DNA of 64,000 bases. Origin: Pseudidiomarina gelatinasegens (lineage in GTDB: Bacteria; Pseudomonadota; Gammaproteobacteria; Enterobacterales; Alteromonadaceae). The stretch lies in assembly GCF_004025325.1 (NCBI RefSeq), contig NZ_RSFE01000002.1, positions 339,266 to 403,265 of the forward strand, in the 5' to 3' direction. The translations under genes and the position numbers were made by a program. This document shows, one piece after another, positions 20,038-29,924 of the stretch (within the stretch, counting starts at the first letter, position 1; every line of letters begins with the position of its first letter). The notes under the pieces were generated by a model. The model did not search any database, had not been told where the DNA came from, and saw nothing but the letters and a program-made list of their open reading frames with translations.

Positions 20038-20475
20038 TTACTTAGCCCCATACACGTGTTGTGCGCGCTGCACAAAAGCGTCAACCATGCGACTTTGTAA
20101 TTCATTGAATATTTTTCCAAACGCCATACCCAATAAACGGTTCGCGAATTCGAACTCAAGCTTCAGCACAATTTTGCAGGCATTCTCATCCAGCGCATGA
20201 AAACTCCAACCGCCCCGTAAATATTGAAACGGCCCGTCAACCAGTTCCATACCAATGCGCTGAAAGGGTTCAAGGGTATTGCGCGTGGTGAACGACTTAC
20301 TGATACCTGCTTTACTGATATCCAAGCGCGCCACTTTGCTGGTTTCGTCGCTTTCCAGCACGCTCGCAGTGCGGCAACCAGGTACAAATTCAGGATAAGA
20401 ATCGATATCGTTCACCAATGCATACATCTGCGCGTCACTATATGGCACCAAAGCACTGCGTTCTATCGTTGGCAT
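20038..20475 (-). CDS. ratA: RatA, START-domain ubiquinone-binding protein / toxin homologue
   Basis: A 145-residue polyketide cyclase/START-domain protein. It starts [34 protein letters not shown], the hallmark of the YfjG/COQ10 family. [29 protein letters not shown] closes the long C-terminal helix. COQ10-like members bind ubiquinone; the E. coli homologue was also reported to block 70S assembly. It is paired with rnfH downstream and divergent from smpB across 163 bases, a conserved arrangement. Confidence 0.92.
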   Translation of the reverse strand: MPTIERSALVPYSDAQMYALVNDIDSYPEFVPGCRTASVLESDETSKVARLDISKAGISKSFTTRNTLEPFQRIGMELVDGPFQYLRGGWSFHALDENACKIVLKLEFEFANRLLGMAFGKIFNELQSRMVDAFVQRAQHVYGAK

Positions 20476-20625
20476 CGACTTCCTCGTTTCGTACGGGTTT
20501 CGTAAAAATGATCGGCATGATAGCGCATTTCCTAACCCGATTCACCCTCTCAAACACGCCATATGCCCTGTTTGGATAACGCAACAAATTGCGCATAAAC
20601 AAATTTTATTTTGCCGCGTCATCGG

Positions 20626-20631
20626 TATAAT
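20626..20631 (+). promoter_or_regulatory. TATAAT -10 element immediately upstream of smpB
   Basis: A consensus TATAAT ends only 7 bases before the smpB ATG at 20639. The -35 region is poor (ATTTTA-like). If used, transcription would start at or beside the A of the ATG. No Shine-Dalgarno sequence is visible between the -10 and the ATG. Confidence 0.5.
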
Positions 20632-20638
20632 ACGCCGC

Positions 20639-21118
20639 ATGAGCAAAACTAAAAAAAATCAGAATTCAAATACCATCGCGCTAAACAAAAAAGCGCGCCA
20701 CGAATATTTCCTCGAAGACAAATTTGAGGCGGGTGTAGCCCTGCAAGGCTGGGAAGTTAAAAGCATTCGGGCCGGCAAGGTTAATATTAGCGATACCTAC
20801 GTGATCATTAAGGACGGTGAGGCCTATTTGTTGGGCGCTCAAATTCAACCCCTTTTATCCGCTTCAAGTCATGTTGTGTGCGACCCTGAGCGTACCCGCA
20901 AACTGCTTTTGAAAAAGCGTGAGCTCGACAAGCTTATCGGGGCCAGTGAGCGCGAAGGCTACTCCATTGTCGCCACCGCCATGTATTGGAAAAAGCATTT
21001 AGTTAAGCTTGAAATTTACCTGGCAAAAGGTAAAAAAGCGCATGACAAACGCGACACCATTAAAGACCGTGACTGGCAGCGCCAAAAAGCCCGCATTATG
21101 AAGCACAATGTGCGTTGA
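20639..21118 (+). CDS. smpB: SsrA-binding protein SmpB
   Basis: Binds tmRNA and brings it to stalled ribosomes for trans-translation. The 159-residue protein has the OB-fold core [38 protein letters not shown] and the basic C-terminal tail [24 protein letters not shown], which enters the mRNA channel. Start [11 protein letters not shown] at 20639 has no clear ribosome site and follows a -10 element very closely. It is divergent from ratA. The tmRNA gene itself is not visible in this window. Its stop codon overlaps the -35 of the trp promoter. Confidence 0.96.
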   Translation: MSKTKKNQNSNTIALNKKARHEYFLEDKFEAGVALQGWEVKSIRAGKVNISDTYVIIKDGEAYLLGAQIQPLLSASSHVVCDPERTRKLLLKKRELDKLIGASEREGYSIVATAMYWKKHLVKLEIYLAKGKKAHDKRDTIKDRDWQRQKARIMKHNVR

Positions 21119-21143
21119 CATTATGCTTAAATCGCGATAAGTT
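21115..21143 (+). promoter_or_regulatory. Predicted trp operon promoter
   Basis: A perfect TTGACA (21115-21120) overlaps the smpB stop codon. A 17-base spacer is followed by TAAGTT (21138-21143), placing the start near 21150, about 40 bases before the leader peptide. I see no full TrpR operator at the promoter; the only partial match (AACTAGTA) is inside the leader coding region. Confidence 0.7.
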
Positions 21144-21188
21144 CTTCGCATCGTTTATACAAGTTCACATCCTTTAAAGGAAACACAC

Positions 21189-21251
21189 GTGCAAACAGTT
21201 ACGCAACAGACTCAACTAGTAAAAAACTGGTGGTGGCATTTCCCAAGCTAG
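21189..21251 (+). CDS. trpL: trp operon leader peptide
   Basis: A 20-residue reading frame starting with GTG eight bases after AAAGG. It contains three consecutive tryptophan codons (TGG TGG TGG, 21228-21236) in KNWWWHFPS near its end. It lies between the trp promoter and a rho-independent terminator, 160 bases before trpE. This is the standard layout of an attenuation leader: ribosome stalling at the Trp codons when charged tRNA-Trp is scarce would favour the antiterminator. Confidence 0.93.
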   Translation: MQTVTQQTQLVKNWWWHFPS

Positions 21252-21287
21252 CGGGCGATGCATCTGTGCGTGTGTGACACGTTTGAT

Positions 21288-21317
21288 AAAACCCGCTTCG
21301 ATAAGCGGGTTTTTTTA
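21288..21317 (+). terminator. trp attenuator (rho-independent terminator)
   Basis: ACCCGCTT (21291-21298), a four-base loop CGAT and AAGCGGGT (21303-21310) form a perfect 8-bp stem extended by A:T pairs, followed by a run of T. GCGGG at 21251-21255, right at the leader stop codon, is complementary to the CCCGC arm at 21292-21296 and is a plausible antiterminator partner. Confidence 0.9.
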
Positions 21318-21411
21318 TGCGCGCTTATCGATACCAAGCGGTCTTTAAAAGTTATACAACTTGATAGACAAATGATATCGAAATAACACTCAACAGTGAG
21401 AGTAGAAACGC

Positions 21412-23004
21412 GTGGATATTATTGAGAAACCCGGTTATCTAACCAGCTTGCGCATGAAACTGCCCTATCAGGCAGACACCTTGGCGTTGTATCAACGCCT
21501 GTGCGGCCCTAATCAGCATAGTTTATTGCTTGATTCGGCTGAAATTCAGTCGCGCCAAAACTTAAAAAGCTTGGTCATGGTGAATGCGGCCGTGCAATTT
21601 ACCTGTCAGCAGCAAACTGTGACCATTCAAGCGCTAACACCAAATGGTGAGGCGCTGCTGCCATGGTTAGCAGAGCAACTGAGTCCGCTGTGCGAATTGA
21701 CCCAGCAAGCTCAGCAATTAGTTTGTGAATTTGCGCCCCCACCTTCTGGCTGCGATGAAGATACGCGCTTGCGCGCAGCCAGTAACATCGAGCCGTTGCG
21801 CATAGTGCAAACCCAACTGCAACAAAAAACGCAACATGGCCAGCCACACCCCATGGCGATTTTCCTCGGGGGTGTGTTTGCCTATGATTATGTGGCCAGC
21901 TTTGAACAGCTGCCGGATGTTGCTGAGGGCGAGAATAACTGCCCTGACTATCAATTTTATCTAGCTGAAACCTTACTGGTTATCGACCATCAACAGCGCA
22001 CCACAGAATTGTTAGCGAGCTTGATCAGCGGTCCACAAAGCGAAGACTATTATGCGCAAATAGCCCTGCAGGTTGGGCATATTGCAGCGCTGTGTCAGTT
22101 GCCACCAGTGCAAAAACCGGTAGCCAGCCAAACCTGTTCCAACGAACTCAAAGTAAGCCCGAGCGCCGCGGATTTTGCCCGTCAGGTATTGGATTTGAAA
22201 GAACACATCAGTGCGGGCGATATATTCCAAGTGGTTCCATCGCGCCGCTTTCAGTTAAGCTGCCGCGATAGCTTGCAGGCCTACGCCGAACTCAAAAAGG
22301 CCAATCCGTCACCCTACATGTTTTTCCTGCGTACCGATAAATTTGAATTGTTCGGTGCCTCACCGGAATCCGCCTTAAAGTATACCGCGGCAACCAACCA
22401 AGTTGAGCTGTACCCAATTGCCGGTACCCGGCCGCGTGGCAAAGATAGCCAAGGCCGCATTCATCCAGACCTGGATAGCCGACTTGAGTTGGAATTACGG
22501 CTTGATCAAAAGGAACTGGCCGAACACATGATGCTGGTAGATTTAGCCCGTAACGACTTAGCCCGTATTGCCGAACCGGGCACCCGTTACGTCGCTGACT
22601 TGTTGCAGGTTGACCGGTATTCGCACGTGATGCACTTGGTTTCACGTGTGGTTGCCCAATTAGCTGACGACCTTGATGCATTACACGCCTATCGCGCCTG
22701 CATGAACATGGGCACTCTGGTTGGAGCCCCGAAAATTAGTGCCGCAACGCTTATTCGTAACGTCGAACAACAACGCCGTGGCAGTTATGGCGGTGCCGTT
22801 GGTTACTTGAATAGTGCCGGCGATATGGACACCTGCATTGTCATTCGCTCTGCCTTTGTACGTGACGGTATTGCTACCATTCAAGCCGGTGCCGGCGTGG
22901 TGCATGACTCAGACCCTGCCGCAGAAGTGGCCGAAACAGAAAACAAAGCGCGGGCAGTCATTGAAGCAATACGCGCAGCCAATCAGCCTGCGGAGGTAAA
23001 CTAA
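21412..23004 (+). CDS. trpE: Anthranilate synthase component I
   Basis: Forms anthranilate from chorismate with ammonia supplied by TrpG. The 530-residue protein carries the feedback-inhibition segment LLLDSAEIQSRQNLKSL near residue 37-53, where tryptophan binds in homologues. The chorismate-binding core has FQVVPSRRF, FGASPESALK, PIAGTRPRG and GAPKISAATLI. Starts with GTG at 21412 behind GTGAGAG. It is the first structural gene after the attenuator and is separated from trpG by one base. Confidence 0.96.
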   Translation: MDIIEKPGYLTSLRMKLPYQADTLALYQRLCGPNQHSLLLDSAEIQSRQNLKSLVMVNAAVQFTCQQQTVTIQALTPNGEALLPWLAEQLSPLCELTQQAQQLVCEFAPPPSGCDEDTRLRAASNIEPLRIVQTQLQQKTQHGQPHPMAIFLGGVFAYDYVASFEQLPDVAEGENNCPDYQFYLAETLLVIDHQQRTTELLASLISGPQSEDYYAQIALQVGHIAALCQLPPVQKPVASQTCSNELKVSPSAADFARQVLDLKEHISAGDIFQVVPSRRFQLSCRDSLQAYAELKKANPSPYMFFLRTDKFELFGASPESALKYTAATNQVELYPIAGTRPRGKDSQGRIHPDLDSRLELELRLDQKELAEHMMLVDLARNDLARIAEPGTRYVADLLQVDRYSHVMHLVSRVVAQLADDLDALHAYRACMNMGTLVGAPKISAATLIRNVEQQRRGSYGGAVGYLNSAGDMDTCIVIRSAFVRDGIATIQAGAGVVHDSDPAAEVAETENKARAVIEAIRAANQPAEVN

Positions 23005-23005
23005 T

Positions 23006-23635
23006 ATGACATCTGCCTCACTTAGCGTTGCAAAAAACACGCCTGATCGCATCGTACTGCTCGATAATTTTGACTCGTTCAGCTACAACTTGGTGGATGA
23101 GTTACGCCAACTGGGTTACCCGCTGGTTATTTATCGCAATGACATTGCTGCGCAAACGTTAATCGACAGCATGCGCGAGTACCCAGGCCGCCAACTGCTT
23201 TGTCTATCCCCAGGCCCTGGCCACCCGGCACAGTCCGGTAACCTATTAGAACTGATCCAATTAGCGCAAGGCGAGTATCCTATGCTAGGTATTTGTCTTG
23301 GTTTCCAAGCGTTGATTCATGCAGCTGGTGGCGATATTGACCGGTGTCACGAAACTGTACATGGCAAAAAAGCATTGATTGAAACACGCCCGCACCCAAT
23401 GTTTGAAGAGCTCAGCAACCCACTTACGGTCGCGCGCTATCATTCGCTGTGCGGCTACCGCTTGCCCGATACCATCAAAGTGCTCGCGTCAACAGGTGCT
23501 ATCCCCATGGCTGCAGAGTTCAGTGCGTACCAAGCGATAGGCTTTCAGTTTCACCCTGAATCCATTTTAACCAGCCATGGCAGCCAGCTGTTAGCACAAA
23601 CCGTGGCCTACCTGTTTAAGCAGTACGGGAGTTAA
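23006..23635 (+). CDS. trpG: Anthranilate synthase glutamine amidotransferase component
   Basis: Class I glutamine amidotransferase that releases ammonia for TrpE. LSPGPGHPAQSG, the nucleophile loop LGICLGFQAL (catalytic Cys near residue 97) and FQFHPESILTSHG with the His-Glu pair near 180 are all intact. At 209 residues it is a separate protein, unlike E. coli, where this domain is fused to TrpD. A 13-residue N-terminal extension precedes the usual start. Its stop codon overlaps the first possible trpD start. Confidence 0.95.
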   Translation: MTSASLSVAKNTPDRIVLLDNFDSFSYNLVDELRQLGYPLVIYRNDIAAQTLIDSMREYPGRQLLCLSPGPGHPAQSGNLLELIQLAQGEYPMLGICLGFQALIHAAGGDIDRCHETVHGKKALIETRPHPMFEELSNPLTVARYHSLCGYRLPDTIKVLASTGAIPMAAEFSAYQAIGFQFHPESILTSHGSQLLAQTVAYLFKQYGS

Positions 23636-24642
23636 TGATGCAAACACTTAATGCCTTACTGAATGGCGAAGCACTCACGCTAGAGCAAGCCGAGAAGCTT
23701 TTTGATCACTTAGTAAAAGGCGAACTCAATGATATTCAGATAACGGCCGCACTGATTGCCATGAAGCTACGCGGCGAACAGCCTCCCGAAATGGCAGGCG
23801 CAGCGCAAGCCTTGCGCCGCGCGGCAAAGCCGTTTCAACGCCCGCAACGGCCGGTAATTGACAGCTGTGGCACCGGTGGCGATGGCAGCAACACCATGAA
23901 CATCTCCACCACCGCAGCATTGGTTGCGGCAAGTATGGGCCTCACCGTTGCCAAACATGGCAACCGCAGTGTGTCATCGCGCTCAGGTTCGGCCGACGTA
24001 CTCGAAAGTCTCGGGCTGTCTGTTACACAAGACCCCGCAATTGCTGAACAGCAACTGGACGATTATAACTTTTGCTTCTTATTCGCACCGCACTACCACC
24101 CCGGCATTCGGTATGCGATGCCAAGCCGCCAAACGTTAAAAACGCGCACCCTCTTTAATTTACTTGGCCCGCTGGTGAACCCAGCCCGCCCTGATGCTCA
24201 AGTTTTAGGCGTATATGACCCAAGCTGGTGCCGCCCCATGGCCGAGACCCTGCGCCTATTAGGTTGCCAACGGGCCATGGTAGTGCACGGTTCCGGGCTT
24301 GACGAAATTGCCTTGCATGGCCCAACCCATGTGGTTGAATTGCGCGATGGTGAGCTGCACGAGTACACCCTAACCCCAGCAGATTTTGGTGTCACTGAAG
24401 CCAGTGTGGCCGAACTTGCCGGAGGTGACGCTGACTTTAACGCACAATTGTTGCAACAGGTGCTGGCAGGCAAAGCCACCGCCGCGCAGCACAACGCCAT
24501 AGCCGTGACAGTGGCTGCCATGTTGTATGTTACCGATCAATTCAGTGACCTACGCCAAGCAACCAGCGCTGTGCTCGAGCACTTAGCGGCTGGCACTGCG
24601 CTTGAGCATTTACATAAATTGCAGGAGTTTAACCGTGGCTGA
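23635..24642 (+). CDS. trpD: Anthranilate phosphoribosyltransferase
   Basis: Transfers phosphoribose from PRPP to anthranilate. The family signature DSCGTGGDGSNTMNISTTAALVAA is at about 81-104, followed by KHGNRSVSSRSGSADVLE for PRPP and Mg binding, and the anthranilate-site MPSRQTLKTRTLFNLLGPLVNPA. Two ATGs at 23635 and 23638 are possible; the second has better spacing to GGAG. The 335 residues fit a stand-alone TrpD. Its end overlaps the trpCF start by eight bases. Confidence 0.95.
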   Translation: MMQTLNALLNGEALTLEQAEKLFDHLVKGELNDIQITAALIAMKLRGEQPPEMAGAAQALRRAAKPFQRPQRPVIDSCGTGGDGSNTMNISTTAALVAASMGLTVAKHGNRSVSSRSGSADVLESLGLSVTQDPAIAEQQLDDYNFCFLFAPHYHPGIRYAMPSRQTLKTRTLFNLLGPLVNPARPDAQVLGVYDPSWCRPMAETLRLLGCQRAMVVHGSGLDEIALHGPTHVVELRDGELHEYTLTPADFGVTEASVAELAGGDADFNAQLLQQVLAGKATAAQHNAIAVTVAAMLYVTDQFSDLRQATSAVLEHLAAGTALEHLHKLQEFNRG

Positions 24643-26056
24643 TTCCGCATCCGTACTTGAAACTATTGTTGCCGCGCGCCGTGAACGTATCGCTGAGCAA
24701 TTGGCTGAATTGGATCTTAAGCAGATTCAAGCCAACCTCACACCCAGCCGTCGCAGCCTACACAAAGCCTTAGCACAGCCACGTGCGAGCTTTATTTTAG
24801 AATGCAAAAAAGCATCACCTTCGAAAGGATTAATTCGTCCAGACTTTAATCCAGTCAGCCTGGCGCAAACCTATAGCCGCTATGCCGATGCGATTTCAGT
24901 GCTAACCGAGCCGGACTACTTTCAGGGTGACTTTCGCTATCTTGCCGCGGTAAGTGCTGCGGTTAGCCAGCCGGTTTTATGCAAAGACTTCATTGTCATG
25001 CCCGAGCAAGTGGTACTCGCCCGTCATTTTGGCGCCGACGCCATTTTGCTGATGCTGTCGATTTTAACCGACGACACCTATCAGCAACTTGCTACCCTAG
25101 CCGAAGAACTGAAACTAGACGTGCTCACGGAAGTTGCCACGGAGCAAGAACTGGATAGAGCGCTGCGCCTGAAGGCAAAAATAATTGGGATTAATAACCG
25201 CAACTTGCACGATCTAACTATCGACCCACAACGTAGTATTGAAATGAGTCAGCGCATTCCAAGCGATGTGTTGGTGGTGGCAGAGTCTGGTTATGAAACA
25301 CATAGCCAAGTAGCCGCTACGGCGCCCTTTGTTGACGGATTTTTAATTGGCAGCGCGTTATCGAAACAAGCAAACGTGGACCAAGCCTGCCGTGAACTCA
25401 TCTATGGTGAACACAAAGTTTGTGGTTTAACTGAACCGGCGGATGCCATGGCCGTTCGCGCAGCTGGGGCTGCATACGGTGGGCTAATATTTGTTGGCCA
25501 TTCACCACGCTTTGTCACCAGTGAACAAGCCCAGCAAATCGTCGCCGCTGAGCCTAATCTTGCCTTTGTTGGCGTATTTGCGGACCAGCCGCTAACCCAG
25601 GTGGCACAAACCGCACAGCAACTGAACTTGGCCGTGGTGCAATTACACGGACAAGAAGACATTGACTATATCAGCGAGTTACGCAAAGCCCTGCCCGCAC
25701 ATACCAAGGTGTGGAAGGCAGTTGGCGTTGATGAGCCGCTGGTACTACCGCAATTGGAAGTCGACGCCTTCCTACTGGATAACCGCTTCGGTGGCAGTGG
25801 TCAGCCGTTTGATTGGGCATTGCTCGAAGGGCTAAGTGCCGCACAGCGTAGCCAGTGTATTTTGGCCGGCGGCTTAAGCTTAGAGAATTTGCCAGCCGCG
25901 CTGGCAACTGGGGTAACGCGCCTTGATGTAAACTCTGGTGTGGAGTATGCCAAGGGCCGTAAAGACGCCGGTAAAATCATTGCACTTTTTGAATCCATTC
26001 GCACTTACGGAAAAACCAATGACCGCACGCACCAAGGTCAGGAGGCAGTATCATGA
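24635..26056 (+). CDS. trpCF: Bifunctional indole-3-glycerol-phosphate synthase / phosphoribosylanthranilate isomerase
   Basis: Two TIM barrels in one chain of 473 residues. The N-terminal IGPS half has [21 protein letters not shown] with the catalytic lysine, VLCKDFIV and [14 protein letters not shown]. The C-terminal PRAI half starts near residue 258 ([11 protein letters not shown]) with [19 protein letters not shown] and [10 protein letters not shown]. The start is the GTG at 24635, eight bases after GGAG and inside the trpD stop region; the ORF continues upstream to 24602 only in the trpD coding sequence. The fusion matches E. coli. Its end overlaps trpB by four bases. Confidence 0.95.
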   Translation: MADSASVLETIVAARRERIAEQLAELDLKQIQANLTPSRRSLHKALAQPRASFILECKKASPSKGLIRPDFNPVSLAQTYSRYADAISVLTEPDYFQGDFRYLAAVSAAVSQPVLCKDFIVMPEQVVLARHFGADAILLMLSILTDDTYQQLATLAEELKLDVLTEVATEQELDRALRLKAKIIGINNRNLHDLTIDPQRSIEMSQRIPSDVLVVAESGYETHSQVAATAPFVDGFLIGSALSKQANVDQACRELIYGEHKVCGLTEPADAMAVRAAGAAYGGLIFVGHSPRFVTSEQAQQIVAAEPNLAFVGVFADQPLTQVAQTAQQLNLAVVQLHGQEDIDYISELRKALPAHTKVWKAVGVDEPLVLPQLEVDAFLLDNRFGGSGQPFDWALLEGLSAAQRSQCILAGGLSLENLPAALATGVTRLDVNSGVEYAKGRKDAGKIIALFESIRTYGKTNDRTHQGQEAVS

Positions 26057-27258
26057 GTACCCAACCACAAAAACTTTCAGCTTACTTTGGTGATTTTGGC
26101 GGGCAATTTGTGCCAGAAATATTGCTCCCCGCGCTTGATCAACTTGAGCAAGCATTTATTGATGCACAAAATGACCCCGCCTTTCAGGCTGAGTTTTTTG
26201 ATTTATTAAAGAACTACTTGGGCCGTCCAACGCCGTTGTCACTTTGCCGCAACTTGCCGCTAACGTCGCCGAATGGAACGAAAATATACCTTAAACGCGA
26301 AGATCTTCTGCATGGCGGTGCACACAAAACCAACCAAGTACTCGGCCAAGCGCTACTCGCTAAGCGCATGGGCAAAAATCGCATTATTGCCGAAACGGGC
26401 GCGGGACAGCATGGCACCGCAACTGCATTGGCCTGCGCATTGCTTGGCCTTGAGTGCATTATCTATATGGGCGCCAAGGACGTTGCCCGCCAACAGCCGA
26501 ATGTATTTCGTATGGAATTAATGGGCGCCAAAGTGGTACCCGTTGATTCAGGTAGCGGCACGTTGAAAGATGCCGTTAACGAGGCTATGCGCGACTGGAC
26601 CGCGAGCTACAGCACCACCCATTACTTGTTGGGTACCGCAGCGGGTCCGCATCCATTCCCAACCATTGTTCGTGAGTTTCACCGGATGATCGGAGCCGAA
26701 GCCAAGGCACAAATTCTTGAACGCATTGGTCGCTTACCCGACGAAGTTATTGCGTGTGTCGGTGGGGGCTCCAATGCCATTGGTATGTTTGCCGAGTTTA
26801 TTGACGAAACCGGCGTAGAATTGGTCGGCGTTGAACCAGCTGGTAAAGGCGTTCACACCCATGAACATGGCGCCACCTTAGCCGCCGGTAAACCAGGTAT
26901 ATTACACGGTTGCCGTTCGTTCTTAATGCAAACCGACGAAGGTCAAATTGAAGAAAGCTATTCGGTTTCAGCGGGGCTGGATTACCCCGGTGTGGGCCCG
27001 CAACATGCTCATTTACGTGAAATCGGCCGTGCACGTTACGAATCAGTCACGGACACCGAGGCACTTGAAGCATTTAAACTGCTGGCTCAACATGAAGGCA
27101 TTATTCCCGCGCTTGAGTCTGCCCACGCATTGGCTTATGCGTTGCGCCGAGCAGCGGAGTCAGATGCGCCAGAAGTGTTGTTGTTAAATCTATCTGGGCG
27201 TGGCGATAAAGACATTGATCACGTGCGCCGTATCTTTGCACAGGGAGAGCAAGCATGA
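26053..27258 (+). CDS. trpB: Tryptophan synthase beta chain
   Basis: PLP enzyme joining indole and serine. The PLP lysine is in HGGAHKTNQ (near residue 93), the catalytic glutamate in [13 protein letters not shown], and the phosphate loop is [12 protein letters not shown]. The protein opens with [18 protein letters not shown], the usual TrpB start. Its 401 residues are standard for the TrpB1 type that pairs with TrpA. It overlaps trpCF and trpA by four bases each (ATGA), so the three are translationally coupled. Confidence 0.97.
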   Translation: MSTQPQKLSAYFGDFGGQFVPEILLPALDQLEQAFIDAQNDPAFQAEFFDLLKNYLGRPTPLSLCRNLPLTSPNGTKIYLKREDLLHGGAHKTNQVLGQALLAKRMGKNRIIAETGAGQHGTATALACALLGLECIIYMGAKDVARQQPNVFRMELMGAKVVPVDSGSGTLKDAVNEAMRDWTASYSTTHYLLGTAAGPHPFPTIVREFHRMIGAEAKAQILERIGRLPDEVIACVGGGSNAIGMFAEFIDETGVELVGVEPAGKGVHTHEHGATLAAGKPGILHGCRSFLMQTDEGQIEESYSVSAGLDYPGVGPQHAHLREIGRARYESVTDTEALEAFKLLAQHEGIIPALESAHALAYALRRAAESDAPEVLLLNLSGRGDKDIDHVRRIFAQGEQA

Positions 27259-28064
27259 GCCGTTACGAAAACCTTTTCAACAACTTGCAGCAAGCCAACC
27301 AAGGCGCATTCGTGCCCTTCGTGACGCTGGGCGATCCAACGCCCGAGTTGAGCTTAAAAGTTATTGAAGCGTTAATTGCGGGCGGCGCCGATGCACTTGA
27401 ACTGGGTTTACCATTTTCTGATCCGGTTGCGGATGGCCCCACCATTCAACAAGCAAACATTCGCGCATTGGCTGCGGGTACCCGTATCAGTGATGCGTTC
27501 GACATTATCGAAACCATCCGCGCCCGACACCCTGACCTGCCGATAGGTTTATTGGTTTATGCAAATCTAGTCGTCAGCAAGGGCTCGGATGATTTTTACC
27601 AACGCTGTGCAAAGGCTGGCGTCGACTCGGTGCTAATTGCCGATGTTCCGGTTCGCGAAGGCATTCCTTTTGGTGAAGCTGCCAAAAAGCATGGCATTGC
27701 GCCAATTTATATCGCACCGCCTGACGCTTCGGAAACAACCCTCGAGCGGGTTGCAGCGAATAGCCAAGGCTATGTGTATTTGTTGAGTCGTGCGGGAGTA
27801 ACCGGTGCTGACACACAAATGCAAGCACCTGCCACCGAGATCATCAAGCTGCTGAAGGCACACCATAGTGCGCCACCGCTGCTCGGTTTCGGTATTGCCA
27901 CGCCAGAACACGTGCGCGCTGCAATTGAATCAGGTGCCGCAGGGGCAATTTGTGGCTCGGCCATTGTGCGTATTATTGAGCAGTACCAACACAATGAAGC
28001 CGAACTCACTGCGCACCTGGAAAGTTTTGTGCGCACTATGAAGAAGGCAACAAACAATCCTTAA
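27255..28064 (+). CDS. trpA: Tryptophan synthase alpha chain
   Basis: Cleaves indole-3-glycerol phosphate to indole and glyceraldehyde 3-phosphate and passes indole to TrpB. The 269-residue TIM barrel shows the catalytic acids in [10 protein letters not shown] (near 22-31) and [15 protein letters not shown] (the signature with Asp near residue 60), and the phosphate site [11 protein letters not shown]. It is the last gene of the trp operon. No terminator follows: its last 29 bases overlap the 3' end of the convergent epimerase gene. Confidence 0.97.
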   Translation: MSRYENLFNNLQQANQGAFVPFVTLGDPTPELSLKVIEALIAGGADALELGLPFSDPVADGPTIQQANIRALAAGTRISDAFDIIETIRARHPDLPIGLLVYANLVVSKGSDDFYQRCAKAGVDSVLIADVPVREGIPFGEAAKKHGIAPIYIAPPDASETTLERVAANSQGYVYLLSRAGVTGADTQMQAPATEIIKLLKAHHSAPPLLGFGIATPEHVRAAIESGAAGAICGSAIVRIIEQYQHNEAELTAHLESFVRTMKKATNNP

Positions 28065-28941
28065 GTGCCGTCTCAAGCTGTGGGTACTTAAACTGATAAC
28101 CGGCCTGTTGCAAACGCTCAGGCAACACCAACTGGCCGGTTAGTAGCATCTGTGACATCTCACCCAGCATTAACTTCAATGCCCACGCGGGTACCCGCAT
28201 AAAATGCGACTTGCGCAGCACGCGCGCTAACGTTTTACTGAACTCTTCTTGCGCTACAGGTTGCGGTGCGGTGGCATTAAATATGCCCTGCGCTTGTTCG
28301 TGCTGCAGTAAAAACAGAATAATGCCGACCATGTCGTCTAAATGAACCCAGCTAAAGCCTTGCTTACCGTGCCCTAGCGGGCCACCTAACCCTAACAGGT
28401 AAGGCGGTAGCATCTTTTTCAATGCACCCCCTTCAGGCGCTAAAACCACGCCGGTGCGTAACACACACACACGCGTTTTTTCAGACTGTGCCGCAAGCGC
28501 TAAGCGCTCCCACTCAGCACATAAATGATGCGCAAAATCGTCCGCTTCTACCTTAGTCGCTTCGGTGACTGGCGTCTCACCCTGTGCTCCGTAATAGCCA
28601 ATTGCCGAGCCACTGATAAACACCTGCGGTGGCTGCGCCGCATTTTGCATACGTTCGGTAAGCTTGCGGGTAATGTTCCAACGACTTTGCTCAATACGTA
28701 ACTTTTGACGCGAACTCCAGCGCTTATCCGCAATACCCTCACCTTGCAGGTTAATCACGCCATAAAAGTCACTTAATTCAGATATTTCATCCAAGCTTTT
28801 GACCACATGAACGCTATTACCAAGGCGCTCTAGCGCCCGTTGCGGATTGCGGCTAATTACCGTCACCTGATAATCATTCACAAGATGAGGGATCAGCGCC
28901 GACCCAATAAGTCCTGTTCCGCCCGTAATTAATAATTTCAT
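28036..28941 (-). CDS. TIGR01777-type NAD-dependent epimerase (YfcH-like)
   Basis: Short-chain dehydrogenase/epimerase of 301 residues. The N-terminal Rossmann motif [18 protein letters not shown] binds the dinucleotide. [20 protein letters not shown] is the family active-site segment with the Tyr, and [16 protein letters not shown] is the conserved mid-region. A C-terminal DUF1731 domain ([31 protein letters not shown]) ends the protein. The substrate is unknown; some relatives affect cell division or nucleotide-sugar metabolism. Its 3' end overlaps trpA by 29 bases on the opposite strand. Confidence 0.9.
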   Translation of the reverse strand: MKLLITGGTGLIGSALIPHLVNDYQVTVISRNPQRALERLGNSVHVVKSLDEISELSDFYGVINLQGEGIADKRWSSRQKLRIEQSRWNITRKLTERMQNAAQPPQVFISGSAIGYYGAQGETPVTEATKVEADDFAHHLCAEWERLALAAQSEKTRVCVLRTGVVLAPEGGALKKMLPPYLLGLGGPLGHGKQGFSWVHLDDMVGIILFLLQHEQAQGIFNATAPQPVAQEEFSKTLARVLRKSHFMRVPAWALKLMLGEMSQMLLTGQLVLPERLQQAGYQFKYPQLETALKDCLLPSS

Positions 28942-29058
28942 GCTGGCCTCTCGCTGAGTAATTTCTATAATTGATCATGTTACAGTGTAGTCATTGAATC
29001 TAGTACGTCACAAACTTTTCTGGCACACTGCTTCAACTATCGTAAACCGGAATTCATC

Positions 29059-29613
29059 ATGCTGTTAGTGCTCGAATATTTGCCGTTAATTTTATTCTTC
29101 ATTTTTTATCTGCTCGGTGACATCTTTATTGCCACTGGGGTATTGATGATCGCCACTGTAATGCAGATTATTGGCATGAAATTCATGCGCGAACCCGTTA
29201 CCCCGCGCCATTGGATTGTCATGTGGGCCGTGCTGATATTTGGCAGCATCACACTCTTTTTACACGATGAGTGGTTCGTTAAGATCAAAGTAACCGTAAT
29301 TTATGTCGCTATCGCGCTATTTTTACTAGTTGGTTTGTGGTGGAAAAAGAAAAGTCCATTACAGAGTATGCTTGGTAGCGAAATTAACTTACCTGTTTTT
29401 GCGTGGCATCGCCTTACCTATGCATGGGTAATTTTCGCCCTCAGCCTTGCCGTAATTAATGTTTACATCGCCGAAGCCATGAGCCTTGACGCATGGGTTA
29501 ATTTTAAAGTGTTCGGAATTTTGGGTGCCACCCTGGTATTTAGCGTGTTTTCTGGCGCTTACATGTTTAAACATCACACCGATCGTGAAAAAGATGCAGA
29601 GGAAATTGAATAA
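29059..29613 (+). CDS. yciB: Inner membrane septation protein YciB
   Basis: Also called IspZ/septation protein A. The 184-residue protein has about five membrane helices. Characteristic segments are [29 protein letters not shown] at the N-terminus, [24 protein letters not shown] in the middle and the conserved [27 protein letters not shown] near the C-terminus. YciB influences envelope synthesis and division in E. coli. The stop codon overlaps the yciI start by one base. Proximity to the trp operon resembles the yciA-yciB-yciC/trp neighbourhood of E. coli. Confidence 0.92.
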   Translation: MLLVLEYLPLILFFIFYLLGDIFIATGVLMIATVMQIIGMKFMREPVTPRHWIVMWAVLIFGSITLFLHDEWFVKIKVTVIYVAIALFLLVGLWWKKKSPLQSMLGSEINLPVFAWHRLTYAWVIFALSLAVINVYIAEAMSLDAWVNFKVFGILGATLVFSVFSGAYMFKHHTDREKDAEEIE

Positions 29614-29912
29614 TGTGGTTTGTCATTTGGGCCGAAGATGCACCAAACAGTTTAGCTGCGCGCCGCGCAACCCGTCCTGCCCATTTAGAGCGCCTCAAGC
29701 AACTGCAAGCCGATGGCCGCCTGCTGGTGGCTGGCCCATGCCCAGCTATCGCTAGTTCTGATCCCGGTGAAGCGGGTTTTACCGGCTCCATGGTCGTGGC
29801 GGAGTTTGATAGTTTAGCGGCCGCGCAAGCATGGGCCGATGCCGACCCTTATATTGCCGCTGGCGTCTACCATCAAGTAACGGTAAAACCTTATATCAAA
29901 GCCTTGCCATAA
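29613..29912 (+). CDS. yciI: YciI family protein
   Basis: A 99-residue ferredoxin-like alpha/beta protein. [37 protein letters not shown] contains the conserved His and Asp pair, and the C-terminal half has [37 protein letters not shown] with the family DPY motif. Relatives are dimers with a possible active-site His-Asp. The biochemical function is not known. It overlaps yciB by one base and precedes the hydrolase gene by 12 bases. Confidence 0.9.
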   Translation: MWFVIWAEDAPNSLAARRATRPAHLERLKQLQADGRLLVAGPCPAIASSDPGEAGFTGSMVVAEFDSLAAAQAWADADPYIAAGVYHQVTVKPYIKALP

Positions 29913-29924
29913 TATGACCAAAAT

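Noticed and set aside
21209..21220. AACTAGTA inside the trp leader considered as a TrpR operator
   Set aside because: It is only a half-site, about 60 bases downstream of the predicted start, and has no second arm.
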